From contig ML677351.1 in NCBI GenBank assembly GCA_007922305.1, positions 17,389,119 through 17,453,118 on the forward strand: a DNA stretch of 64,000 bases. The letters are read 5' to 3'. Under the pieces are notes generated by a model. That model ran no database searches and had not been told where the DNA came from. It saw only the letters and a list, made by a program, of their open reading frames with translations. Shown here piece by piece: positions 53,216-64,000 of the stretch; positions within the stretch are counted from its first letter, which is position 1; every line of letters begins with the position of its first letter. Source of the DNA: Dermatemys mawii (lineage: Eukaryota; Chordata; Testudines; Dermatemydidae). The position numbers were made by a program, and so were the translations under genes.

Positions 53216-55185
53216 TGAAGCTGAAGAACTCCAAAGGTGGCAGCGGAGACAGTTATCACAATGTTAGCAATGAAGCACCCTGAAGTTATCAACTGAACAT
53301 CACTGCTGCCTGAAGTGGCTAGGCTAGGCTGAGAAGTACAGCTTTCAGGAAAGAAAAAAAAAAGTTTGTGAAGGGGAAAGAAGAAAAGCAGGTACATAAT
53401 AATCTCCAGCTAGTACAGTTATCATTGTGTGTACCTTTCAATTGTAAGATTCTGCGCAGGGCCTGGAAGAAGCCCAGCACAGAACCACAGCCCACTAGAA
53501 GGTTGGGGTTAAGATGGCTTCAAATCCCTCAAAGCTAAGTTACCCCAAGCCTCCTCATGCTGCCTTATTGGGTAGAGTTCTGTTCAGAATCTCTGCAGTG
53601 CTGCACCCTTTGCATCAGACACCCCAACATCCTCTTGCAAGGGGATGCTTTGGCAATTATCTACAACTGCCTTTTGAAGTTCTCGCCCTGTGAGAAATCT
53701 TTTAGAACCTCTGCAGATGGCTAAAGGGGACAGAGCAATCATAAACGGCTGCAACAGAATGAGGATCTCATCCAAGACACCTAATGTTATGAGTGTCCGT
53801 TATTTCAGACTTAGTTTTCTCTTGCTGCCATGTAAGTGCAGGGTTCTCTGACTTCTAAATTTACGTGAAAAATGATAAAACAGAAAAATGTGGCTGTGGA
53901 CAATGTCATTCTGTAATGATTATACGGCACTTTTAGAATACACAGTTCTAAATATTATTTACACTAAAAAAGAAAATAAGCATTTCAGCAAACTTTGTGT
54001 CCCATCCCACCCTTCCCTTATTTGGAACAGAGTGAAAGGGGTTAAAGAAAGAGACTGATTTGCCTTCTGAAGCATTAATAACAATTTAGCATTAATCTAG
54101 CATTTGCAGCCACTATTTCCCATATGTTGTGAAGTTATGCGGGGCCCTTCTCTCACCTACCTTTTCTCATACCCTATAAAGTTAAAATGTTCCACAGATA
54201 GCGGCTTTATCTAAGAACAGTTGCATGTGTGAATCTCATCCATGTATTTAAGAACAAGTACTCTTAAGAGTTGAATATATTGATAAATGCACAATGATAA
54301 AATCTCAAACACAAACTTAAGACAAATACAGCAGAATCTCAGTAGCTCAATTTTATAGTTTGCTCAAAACTGGTAGTATGCCCTTCCATCTCAAAGATTA
54401 ATAATTAAGTGCAAGTAGTGAGGTCTCAAGAAGTTATTTAAAAAGGATTTTTTAATAATACACTACAAATATAAATACTAATCTATAATGGTCAAAATAC
54501 ATGAAATACTGTTTACTTGTTGTGGCTGCTTTGGTTTTTTTAATTTGTTCACTTTCTCACTAATTCATGGTATTTAGCAATGCAAATTCCAAAATGGTTC
54601 CCACAGTCATTAATAAGAATTCATGAGGTTCTTCTGTACTTTCCCTCCAAAAGTATTTAATATGTAATAAAGAAAACACTGAGATGCTGTACATTAGTTT
54701 TATTCTATACACAGAAGTCCTCAGGAAATGTGACCTTCAACAAATAAAAAGCTGATGTAGTATAAAATAAAGAGAAAAATAATGCAGTTAATTACAGTAT
54801 GCTTTCATATATAAAACTGTATGAAAAATATTTCTAGTAATTTGGTCTCATAACAATAGAAATTTATTTTAACAGTAGAAACAAATTTTGAATATGAGAA
54901 ATATCATTATTTGAAGCTTCAGTTTCTCATTTAGTTTCCATGCCAGCTTTCTTTTTAGTTGCACTTAAAAAAAGAAACAAAGACTTTCATTAATTTAATT
55001 TGTTTTGCAGATAGGTAAAAAAGAAAAAGACGCAAAGGTCAAGATGAAACTGAAAAAAGTGTCAAACTATAGTACATAGACCCTTCAAGCCAAAGGAATG
55101 TGTATGACACGGTAACTAAAATGGTAAGATTAATGGGATAATGCATGTAAACTTTTCAGCAAAGAATGCTAAATATTAAGACATG
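53216..55185. other. Intergenic or distal ARL13B 3' UTR
   Basis: AT-rich, no exon recognised. The alternative minus-strand AATAAA signals are in its upper part. Confidence 0.45.
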
Positions 55186-56974
55186 TTTATTGAAAGCAAG
55201 ACAAACTACATCACAATAGTATCCTTATTTACTCAAACAGAACCCTGTTACTGTATCATACACTGTTACCACTTCCAGAGAAGTATTCTCCTATTTCCAG
55301 TCACATTCAAATGGTTTTATGCATACTGTTATTCACTGAATTTGAGTGCTATCTCTTCACAATTCAATAGACATCCTTAAATGTTAGTGATTGTTTTGCT
55401 TCAGTTAAAACAAAATAATGTTTTAAACAATTGTTACATTTCAAAAGAATTGTGTGGAGTTTGAGCTATGTCACTCCCATTAACTTTAACAAAAGTCTTG
55501 TAGCTAGAACCTCATGCAATGCTTTCAAATTTTAAGGTAGCTGATAAACATATTTCACTGCGTTAGCACTGCCTAGTGTCTTTTGCTAGTATGAGATGGC
55601 GGAAAGCTAGTAGTGTAATAGAGAGTCACCACTGCCTGCCTATTCCAAAAACCTTTGATTTAGGGCCTGTGTTTTTTTCACAAATGCGTTCAACCTCACT
55701 AGAACATTGTAGGGAAGGTTTTCCAATCACCAGCAACTAAGTGATAAAATTATACGTACACACATGGTATAGAAATTATTCTCCAAAATGTAACCGAATA
55801 CAAACTTATATAGAAACATTTGAAGTACAGTCAATCCAATTCTCTCTTCCAACTCAGCACTCCCTTTTAAAAAATAAATATGAGGGGGACACATTATTTG
55901 GAAGGTTAGAATTAGGCTCATTACATTGGCTTAAAAATCTCTGCTTTTACATTTTCAATATGACATTTTTAGTGTTTTATAGAACACACTGAACAGACAC
56001 GTACATTAACTGATTTGATTTTTCACCAGAATTCTTAGTTGAAATGAATTCAAAATTTATACTGTGTGCAATTCTATCTTATAGCACATAATATAATATT
56101 CAATTAAGATATTTGAAAACATATTTACTATACATATCAACTCCCATTTAACAAAAGAAAATGATCCATAAGAAGAAAACTTTTAGACAGTCCATTCAAG
56201 TACCATAATTGTGTGTAAAATCCATTTATCTTAAAAACCCCAGAGTGCCAGAAGGGCAATATATGAATAATTAGGGCAACTGATGATGTAAATCCCAACT
56301 GAAATGTATTGCTATTGTAAAGTAAACATAAAAGTCAATATACTCATATGGGTAAAGCTATCAACAAATTTCTAACACTTTCTATACACCATTTTAATGG
56401 TGAGTAACAGGTATTAATGTTAAATCAAATTTCCAAATAAAATATTAGAAAAAAATTATAAAAATATAGTTAACATTTGTAGTGTATAATTCTCTATATT
56501 CACTCTAACATGCATGTATCTTACAAAATGTTTTAAAATTATTAGCTGTAGAAATATGGATTACTACACAACATATGAATGACAGTTTTGATGTGCACAC
56601 CCAATCCAGTTGCATTTGGTCTTGAAGGTGTTTTTCTTCAGGGTTGTAGCATAGTCTGGCAAGTAAACCCCAATATGAAACCCAACAGTACTAATCTGAT
56701 CCCAAATTCCATGTGCATAGAAGTGCTCTCAAACATTTCTGTTCTCCATCTCCCTGTTAAACCCTGAAGAAGAGCTGGTGAAAATGTGAACAGTAACTAA
56801 TAAGCCAAGTAGAAAATCTCATCAATCGGCAGAACAAACCAATGGCAGAAAAGAAAATGGGTTCTTACTGTCTCACTTCACAGCAACTTTTTAAACAGTA
56901 TCAAGTTTTCTTCAAGTAAGAAAATTGTTTAATAGAATTTTGTGATTATGTTAAAAATGTAGCATCTGATCTGG
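55186..56974 (-). other. ARL13B: Probable ARL13B 3' UTR
   Basis: The sequence is AT-rich, without recognisable large repeats, and continues from the ARL13B stop. The first minus-strand AATAAA is at 55191-55186, with more at 54868-54863 and 54704-54699. Any of these could end the transcript. A shorter UTR ending at a variant signal is also possible. Confidence 0.4.
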
Positions 56975-57051
56975 TTAAGAAATGACATCATAGGTTTCAC
57001 TGTTAGGTCTCTGTCGTATAGTCAAGGGAGGTAGCGGCTTTCCATAGAAAT
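56975..57051 (-). CDS. ARL13B: ARL13B last coding exon (C-terminal 25 residues and stop)
   Basis: ARL13B is an atypical ARF-like GTPase of the ciliary membrane that acts as an exchange factor for ARL3 and supports Hedgehog signalling. Only its last coding exon is in the window. After the acceptor TATGTAG the frame reads (D)[17 protein letters not shown] and then ETYDVIS before TAA at 56977-56975. This matches the human C-terminus FYRKPLPPLxVxQRPNSxxxDVIS almost residue for residue, including the proline-rich stretch. The aspartate codon is split, so the preceding exon must end in G. I could not find that exon up to 64000, so the last intron is longer than 6.9 kb. The GTPase domain, the coiled coil and the RVxP ciliary signal lie outside. 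Confidence 0.93.
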
Positions 57052-57380
57052 CTACATAAGAAACATATCAGAAGAAAAACATGTTAGTATTGAATTTACA
57101 TCTTTTTCAAAAGACAGATTAATTCTATTAAATTCCTGATGCCTTGAAAACCAGGCAGACCACAATTTTAGGGCCAGATCCTGCAAACAGTTACTACCCT
57201 GTGTAGCATTTACTAATGCTAGTAAGTACTATTGATTTAAATGGGGTTAACCATATTTTTAAGCACTATACCCAATAAAAAGTGTTTGTAGGACTGATCA
57301 CTTAGAAAAACTAACTAGGCCTAATTTTTTTTAATAGAATAGATGTCCCTGATTTTGCAGTTGCATAATTGCTAGACTTA

Positions 57381-57564
57381 TTTTTCAAAAATAACCAGCG
57401 ACTTTAGGCACCTGAGTTCACACACCTTAAGGGGGCCTGATTTTCAGAAAGCACAAAACGGCCACTCTCTGAAAATCCAGTGTTCGAATGGTGTCTCAAG
57501 TTGGGCAGCCAGACATTAAGGTATCCAAAATCACTAATTACTTTGGAAAATTTAGGCCCCAAAT
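57381..57564. mobile_element. Palindromic DNA repeat
   Basis: The left half (CACCTTAAGGGGGCCTGATTTTCAGAAAG) and the right half (CTCTGAAAATCCAG...GTGTCTCAAGTTGGG) are inverted copies of one another. The ends AAAATAACCAGCGACTTTAGG and CAAAATCACTAATTACTTTGG pair similarly. This resembles a common turtle MITE. Confidence 0.55.
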
Positions 57565-58251
57565 TTACTTTTGACACTACAGCAGTCTTTTTTCTTTTTC
57601 TTTTTTTTTTGTATTTCTGCTTCTTGGTCTAAACATCACCAATAAAAGTAATTTAATAAAAATGTGCTGCTATTACCAACTTCATTTTTCATTTTCTGAC
57701 CACACTGACATAGGACTACAACTCAAATAGACATGCTTGAATGATCAGACTACTTAACTGGATGACCTAAAATTATTGCAAACTGCAAGTATGCCATGTT
57801 GCCCTGGTAAGATATAAATATTTCATATGAATTAAAAATAGCCGTTATTTTATGCTTGATTATTATGTTTCCCTGCTTATATCATTTCTCTTATAGGGTA
57901 TTCGTATTTACAGTGTCCACACTAAAAATTATTCATCTTGGTTGTTCTTTTGCTCAAAATGCTTCTCCAAGTCATTGTACAATACATATTAAGAAATAGG
58001 TACTTTGGAGTAAGCATACTAATGGACTTTAAGAGTAACTTGGAAAAAATAGCCCAAAAAAGCAATATATAGTGGTTTAATTACATGGGTAGGCTTTATT
58101 TTGTTTCTCTTTCCTTGGAGGAACTACTCAGTTCCTTCAGGAGATATGCATACACCAGAACTTCTGGTCTCAGCCAAGTAAAGTCCTGGAAACATGCTAA
58201 ACACTGCACATTCTCAAGAAGACAGAACTGAATAGACAATACCACTTAAAT

Positions 58252-58764
58252 TGGGGTGGGCAAACTACGGCTCACGGGCCACATGTGGCCTGCCATCCAT
58301 TTTTATGCGGCTCATGAACTCGGGCCGGGGGGCCCGGCCGAGTGCGGCAAGCTGCGTGGCCCCGCGCTCCCAAGCTGGGGGCTGGGCTGAGCGCAGCAAG
58401 CTGTGGGGCCCCGCGCCCAGCTGAGCAGGTAAACAAGTTGCGGAGGGGGCTTAGGCGGTGAGGTCCCGGGGGTGATGGTGCTTAGGGTGGGGGGGTCTGG
58501 GGAGGGGGTAGTCGGAATAGAGAGCAGGGGGGCTAAATAAGGGGTGGGGTCCTGGGGGGGGCACTTAGAGTGTGTGGGGGGTCTCTGGAGGCGGCGATCA
58601 GGGGACAAGGGCGGGTTGGATGGGTCGGGGGATTCTGATGGGGGGCAGTCAGGGGGCGGGAAGTGGGTGGGGGTCGGATAGAGGGTGGGGCCTTCCCTAC
58701 CTGGCCCTCCGCACAATTTTAAACCCCAGTGTGGCCCTCGGGCCAAAAAGTTTGCCCACCCCTA
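58252..58764. mobile_element. 513-bp hAT element with perfect target duplication
   Basis: Ends TGGGGTGGGCAAACTACGG and AGTTTGCCCACCCCTA are inverted. ACTTAAAT flanks both sides exactly (58244-58251, 58765-58772). Same family as 30498-31274. The interior is GC-rich with G-runs. The minus-strand frame of 144 codons is a composition artefact. Confidence 0.92.
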
Positions 58765-58772
58765 ACTTAAAT

Positions 58773-60640
58773 TCATAATATAAAATTGAGAATAATTATT
58801 CATAGGTGACAAAAATTGGCATGGGCTACCCAGGACTTGCAATAAGGTGGTATCAAAATGAGAATTGCTGTGGTGGTCAAAATGGCATTGCTCCTCAATG
58901 TTCACAGCTTTCAGCTGTGCCGTTTAAATGAATTACATACATAAAATCTGACAGAATTTGACTGAAGCCTCTTCTTTTATTCTCCTCTAAGTGAGAATGT
59001 GTCCAAAAGTCCGAGATCACCTATATTTTAGTTCTTATAACAATCACGCTAGCCCTCTAAATTGATATTGTAGACATTTTTAGCCATTAGAGCAATGTGT
59101 TTGATGCCAGCAATGGGTTTTGAGATGCGAAAATTTCATTCCCAGCACCAAGTTACAAGCATGACAAAACAGAGGAAAGAGATCCTGCTTTACGTAAACA
59201 GTTCTTATTTTTACAAACTTACATGCAAATTAGTACATGCAAAATATTAAAAATAAAATAAAGTGTCAAGAACGGTTGGTAACAAGAAAAAGGTGGAAAA
59301 CAGGAACATGAACAACAAGCAGGTTTTTGAACCCTTTGAATCTCAATTTCAATAGTATTGACAATGGAACTGTAAATTTTAAACCAATTATAGCTTGCCA
59401 TGCAAATTTTTAGATTATTTTAACTCACAACATTGAATATATATTCCAATTCACATTAAAAATATATGTCTTTACAAGAATTTGTATCTATAAACGTAAT
59501 GACCTGTGATTAAATAGTTTTTAGTTTAGAACTAACAGAAGAAAGCAAATTCAGGTCTTACTCCTTAAGTACATGTATACATGTTAGCAAGATAGGGTTT
59601 TATTTTTCCCCATAGTACTTAGGATAAGATCGGCTACTGAAGACTAGTTTTACACTGATGTAAATCCCCTGAATTACTCCCATTTTACAGCAGTGTGAGA
59701 ATAAATCTGGAACACAACATTGACAGAACCATTTTGAATTCTAACAGGGTAAATTAAAGCTTTTGAGAGGTTTCTGTTATAGTCAGCCTCTCACTAAGTA
59801 ACTAAAAAGGAATTTTAAGATGACTGGATTTGGAGGGCAATTTAAGCTGTAGCTGAAATAGTTTAGGATTTATGCAAACACATCCTTCATCAGGAAGGAT
59901 ATGACATTCATTTACAAGTGTTGTGCTACAGTCACTTGCATAGCTGGCAAAATTTCAATCTTTAGTTAAAATAATTGCTTAATTAAAGTTTCATATAACT
60001 GGCTATACTGCCTGTTGGCTCTGCCTAAATATCCTGCACACAACTCTCCACAAAGAATCATAGAAGAATTATAAGATTCAAATCCTAATTAGCCTGATCA
60101 TGTTTATTGTATGTTACTATAGTAAGTCAACAGTGTTAAGAAAAATTTACTTCTCTGATAACACTCAAACAGCACTATAACCAGAGCCTTGCAGGTTTCT
60201 TTTACTGCATGTTATACAGTACTGATTTTTAGACCTTGCTATTTTGCCATCACTATACTATGCATCTACTACACACCTAGAAAGTCCAACATTTTTAAAA
60301 AGATAGATACAAATCTTTCAAATTACTCTTCTATGCTTACTAATACAGAGAGTCACACAAGAGTGAATAGAAATACTAAGGAGAGCACTTGCGGTATTTC
60401 ATGAGCATAGACAGAAACTAAAGCCACAGAAGTCACATTTAAGGGGATAGAGACTTTAGATTCCCACATGATGTGCTTGCCTTACTGACCTATCAAATAT
60501 TTTTATAATACATTCTTTGCAAGTGACTTGGGTAAAAAAGCTTATTATGGCTGTGCATGAGTACGAGATGCTGTTTGAAGTTTAACAAATTGGTTGTTTT
60601 CAGTGGCTTTTTTCTTGGCTAAAAGGCCCCAAAACTACTC
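58773..60640. other. ARL13B last intron, unremarkable part
   Basis: No exon seen. A short segment near 59645-59715 (TTTTACACTGATGTAAATCCCC) resembles a common turtle repeat. Confidence 0.45.
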
Positions 60641-63360
60641 TAAGTGGGGCACCTGCAAAAAGAATTTTCTCATCCTACAGTAATTGTGGTTCTTTGAGAT
60701 ACTGCAGTTTGTGTGGATCCCACTGTAGGTGTACATGTGCCTCATGTGCATGAGATGGGATTATTTGACTAGCAGTGTCCATTGCCGCACTTACAATTCT
60801 TCCTAGGTCCCTGGCAATTCAAAGCCTGGGCTAGCTCAATACTGTGAAAGGAGTGATGGAGGGCACGTTGTGAACGCCATACTGATGACATCGTCTTAAA
60901 GGAATTTGCAGGAACTGTCAGTTAAGTAACCTTTCTTCTTTGAGTTTATGTCAGTACAGATCACACTGCAGGTGACTGGTATGCTGTATTCCCTCAGGAT
61001 GGTGGAGATGAGGAGTTTCAAATGTATCAGTCCAACAGCAACTATAGTACTGCTCTCCTGACCTTGCCATCTTATCTAGCAGCTGACTACAAGGCACAGT
61101 GTTTGACAAAGGAGGTTATTTGTTGCTGCCATACAGCTCTCTGATATTGGCACAGTTGTGAAGCAAGTGGTGGACTGTTGCTTTGCTGTTTGTTGGGGAG
61201 GTACAACATCCAACTGGTAACACAGCTTCATCGTGATATCTTTCATTACCCATGACATGGCCTGACCTTTAGAAACCCTGTCTGTGACTAGATATAGACA
61301 AGGTGACAGTCTGAACATCTCAGTCCTGGAAACATAATAAACTCCTGGATACCTATAGTCTATGTAATTTATTTTCTCACAGTTCAGTGTGGCTTTGGAA
61401 AGAAAGCTGGTATGTTGATTGATTGCTTAAGGCAGTCTCAGAATTTCACCTAGGAATGAACTGGGGTGGGGGGGAGGGGTGTCTCAGCACCACCTTTTCA
61501 CTATGGCATGTTGTATGGATAGGATCCACCATTTGTGCTTGAAACTCCCTCATTCATCTAGCTGAAGTGAGAGCCACTAGGAAGACAGTATTCAGAGCAA
61601 AGTGATGCAAGGAGCATTCTGAGAGGAAATAAAATGGAAATTCCATGAGACTCAGGAGGACTATACTGAGGTCCCAGGCAGGGGGTAGATTTTCTGATCC
61701 ATGGGTAAGTATGTAATAGCACTTTGAGAAATTTCAGTATTGAAGAGGGATGAGGAAGGGAAATAGGTAGGGGAAAGGATATGGAAATGAATGGGATAGC
61801 CATGTGCAAAGATTTTCAACACCCACTTGTCTGAAGCTATATCAGACCAAGCCCAATGGAGCAGGCAATGTGGCTTCTTAAGATGGCTCTACTGTCTCCT
61901 GATCATTTTTGATGTGGTTCCTGACATTCCTGTCAAATCTGCTATTTAGTTGCTGGGGTGAGGTGGGCGATGGAAGAGGCAGATCTCAAGTATTGCGAAG
62001 GTTTCTGCGGTGGGTAAACCCCGTTGTCTACTCTAAAAATAAGGGTGATCCTGCTGTCTCTCTTGTCAGGCTGATATTTGTAGTGCTTTCGAGACAGTGT
62101 AGTGTATAAATGCCTGGTGGCCCTTAAATTTTTCAAAGACTGGAATGCTTTGTCCATTCTTTTGCTGAAGAGCTCATTCCCTCGAGCAGGAGGTCCTATA
62201 TGGTGTCTTGGACCTCCTTTGGTACTTCAGATGTCAAGAGCCATGGTCACAACTGTGGCCATATCAGAGGCATCTATGGCTGCCCATAGAGCTGTTCTAG
62301 CAACTGTTCGGCCTTCTTTAATGCTCTCTCTAAATTCCTTCCTACCATCCTGTGCTACATTTAAGAGGAAAGGGGGAGGAAAACACTTTCCTATGTCAGG
62401 AAATTACATCTGGCAAACCGTTCTTAGTTTGCCATGCAGAGTTGCAGTAAGGCACATGAGTAGACTTCGCATCCATAAAGGTCCGGCTTTTGGGGGTGTT
62501 TGTTCGTGGGCTTGCTTTTGTTGAGTTTTGACTTTTCTGTCTCTAATGTTGGTGGCCTGGGTAGTGATGTCACAAGGGTGCTTGTTGTCCCCCTCTTCCT
62601 GGAAGTATAAGAGGGAAATCTGGTGCGAGATACCTGAGATGGAGGCCCCCATTCAGGCCAGCATGGCCAGGGCAACATGTTATACAGATGTTGGCGAGTT
62701 GGAGCTGTTGGCCCAATTCCTCTCATACCTCCTTTGCAGCAGTGCCCTAAGAGAGGGATCTCTGGTACCAGCTCTAGGGTTGGCTCTCAGAAAGCAGAGA
62801 AGCTTCTCTGCTCAACACCATGGAGCTGGTGTAAACCAGTGATGCTGAAGAAGAGTAAGACTCTTCAGGTGACAATGCCACAGAGCAAGGGCTCAGCTCC
62901 AATTCTGGGGCAGGGCCTACCCTGGTACAAACGATGTCCCCAGAGGGGATCTCAACAGTTCTGAGAAAGCATACATAGGGCTTGTTATCGGCAGGGTGGT
63001 TGGTGCTGGTGCCTTCACTGATGCTAGTGTTGATGCTTGTTTACTTCATTTTGCTCCTTCCTTGGACACTTTGACACTGGAGGAGTGAAGATGTTTCTCC
63101 TCCCTACAGGATGGTGTCTCCTGATGCTCAGAGCTGTGTTTGAGCTCTATTTTCTTTGGTCTCACTGCTCTGTTGGTGCACCAGTGCTGACACTGATGAC
63201 GACACTGTCTGAGCCAGAGGTATCGCTGCCAAAGATGGGGTTGTCTACGCTGGTGTCAATGTAGTGGTGACTGGTGCCAAAAGACTTGGTCAATGTTAAC
63301 ATAACCAGTGCCAATTTTGGCATCATCTTTCTTTCCTGACATTCTTTCACTACTGGACCC
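60640..63360 (-). mobile_element. Degenerate DIRS-like retrotransposon remnant
   Basis: On the minus strand, stop- and frameshift-broken frames give a gag-like end: AAIDASDMATVV near 62290-62250, then VPKEVQDTI near 62220-62190, then DKAFQSLKNLRAT near 62157-62115. Later comes SDIASDKWVLKIFAHGYPIHF near 61850-61785, which resembles the start of DIRS-type reverse transcriptases. No full RT catalytic block or tyrosine recombinase was recovered, so the family call is an inference. Confidence 0.5.
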
Positions 63361-63369
63361 TGTGATATT

Positions 63370-64000
63370 ACTCCTGAGGGCATTCTGCACCACAAAATAC
63401 AAAATTACGTGTATGTACAATATTTTAAAATTCTGCACATTTTGTGTGTCAAATAAATGTGGAAGCTCCAGCATGGCACTGCAGAGCACAGGCCACTGGC
63501 TGCACAGAGATGGGAGATCACTGTGCAGCTCTTCCACACCGCCTCCCGTTCCCTGGGACACGGATTCAGCAGTGAGGCTGCACCCAATCCTGACACAGTG
63601 CAAGGACCAGGACTGCCTCAGAATCACCCCATGGCCCTGCCCCTCTGTGCCAGGCAGACAGGCTTATCCCAGCAGGATCCAAGCATGGAGAGGCTTAGCA
63701 TCTGTGTAGGGGGGGTCCAGGTGTAGGTGAAGAGGGTTCAGTGTGGGGCAATCTGGGTGCAGGCAGCTCAGAGGGGGATGCAGGTGCGGGATGGGGATCT
63801 GGATGCACAGGGGTTTGTTGGGGGGTTCTTGGTGCAAGGGTAATGGGACTTTGACAGAGAGTCCAGGTGAAGGTGGATGGAGCTCAGTGGCAGTGGGGGT
63901 CTGCGGACGGGGGCAGGGGGGTCAGAGTGCAGGGGTTCAGATGCTGGTGGGAGTGGGGCTCAGTGAGGTCAGAATCCAGGTGCACATAACTTGGCAGGGT
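63370..64000. mobile_element. GC-rich interspersed repeat, copy 3, running off the window
   Basis: Starts CTCCTGAGGGCATTCTGCACC and contains AAAATTCTGCACATTTTGTG, CAGGCCACTGGC and then the tandem theme (GGGGCAATCTGGGTGCAGG, TCCAGGTGAAGGTGG) as at 41080-42556. The right end lies beyond the window. Confidence 0.65.

Larger units (their letters stand above)
57052..64000 (-). other. ARL13B: Last intron of ARL13B (partial)
   Basis: No further ARL13B coding exon is visible between the acceptor at 57052 and the end of the window. The intron holds a palindromic MITE, a hAT element with a perfect target duplication, a DIRS-like remnant and the start of a GC-rich repeat. In mammals the single-exon gene STX19 lies inside ARL13B. 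No frame long enough for STX19 is present here, so it must lie outside if it is conserved. Confidence 0.6.

Noticed and set aside
58312..58746. 144-codon proline-rich minus-strand frame
   Set aside because: It lies wholly inside the hAT element at 58252-58764 and translates its G-runs.
57052..64000. Search for STX19 or further ARL13B exons
   Set aside because: No frame matches the RVxP-containing exon, the GTPase domain or a syntaxin. These are presumed to lie outside the window.

Overview
The window looks like AT-rich nuclear DNA of a sauropsid, most likely a turtle. Two vertebrate protein genes can be read from spliced exons. The rest is intron or intergenic DNA full of CR1 LINE tails and of non-autonomous hAT, Harbinger-like and mariner-like elements of the kind common in turtle genomes. 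The turtle assignment rests on my recognition of these repeat families, not on a search.

Both genes are on the minus strand. NSUN3, the mitochondrial tRNA-Met cytosine-5 methyltransferase, can be followed from a first exon in a CpG island (47575-47646) through five more exons to a stop at 19208. Every junction is GT-AG and in frame, and the model gives 352 residues. Its first exon encodes an arginine-rich presequence that fits import into mitochondria. About 9.3 kb upstream of the NSUN3 start codon lies the last coding exon of ARL13B (56975-57051, 25 residues and stop), whose other exons must lie beyond position 64000. Both genes point the same way, as I recall for the human ARL13B-NSUN3 neighbourhood.

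Layout: 1-18600 is the region downstream of NSUN3 and holds only repeats (hAT MITEs, MIR, solo LTRs, an L1 remnant, a CR1 fragment). 18600-19207 is the probable NSUN3 3' UTR. 19208-47646 is NSUN3, with a 15.8-kb last intron that contains a duplicated 0.5-kb block, a mariner-like element, a hAT element and a sense-strand solo LTR. Its 7.2-kb first intron contains a dense nest of transposons. 47150-48030 is the CpG island and probable NSUN3 promoter. 48030-55000 is intergenic. About 55000-56974 is probable ARL13B 3' UTR. 57052-64000 is the last ARL13B intron, with a hAT element and a DIRS-like retrotransposon remnant.

I found no new multi-gene system. The observations most worth following are the NSUN3 presequence exon, the duplicated block beside the last NSUN3 splice acceptor, a perfect 20-bp-arm palindrome at 53172-53215, and several nested insertions with readable target-site duplications that give their order of arrival. 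Most short open reading frames in the window are chance frames or transposon remnants.
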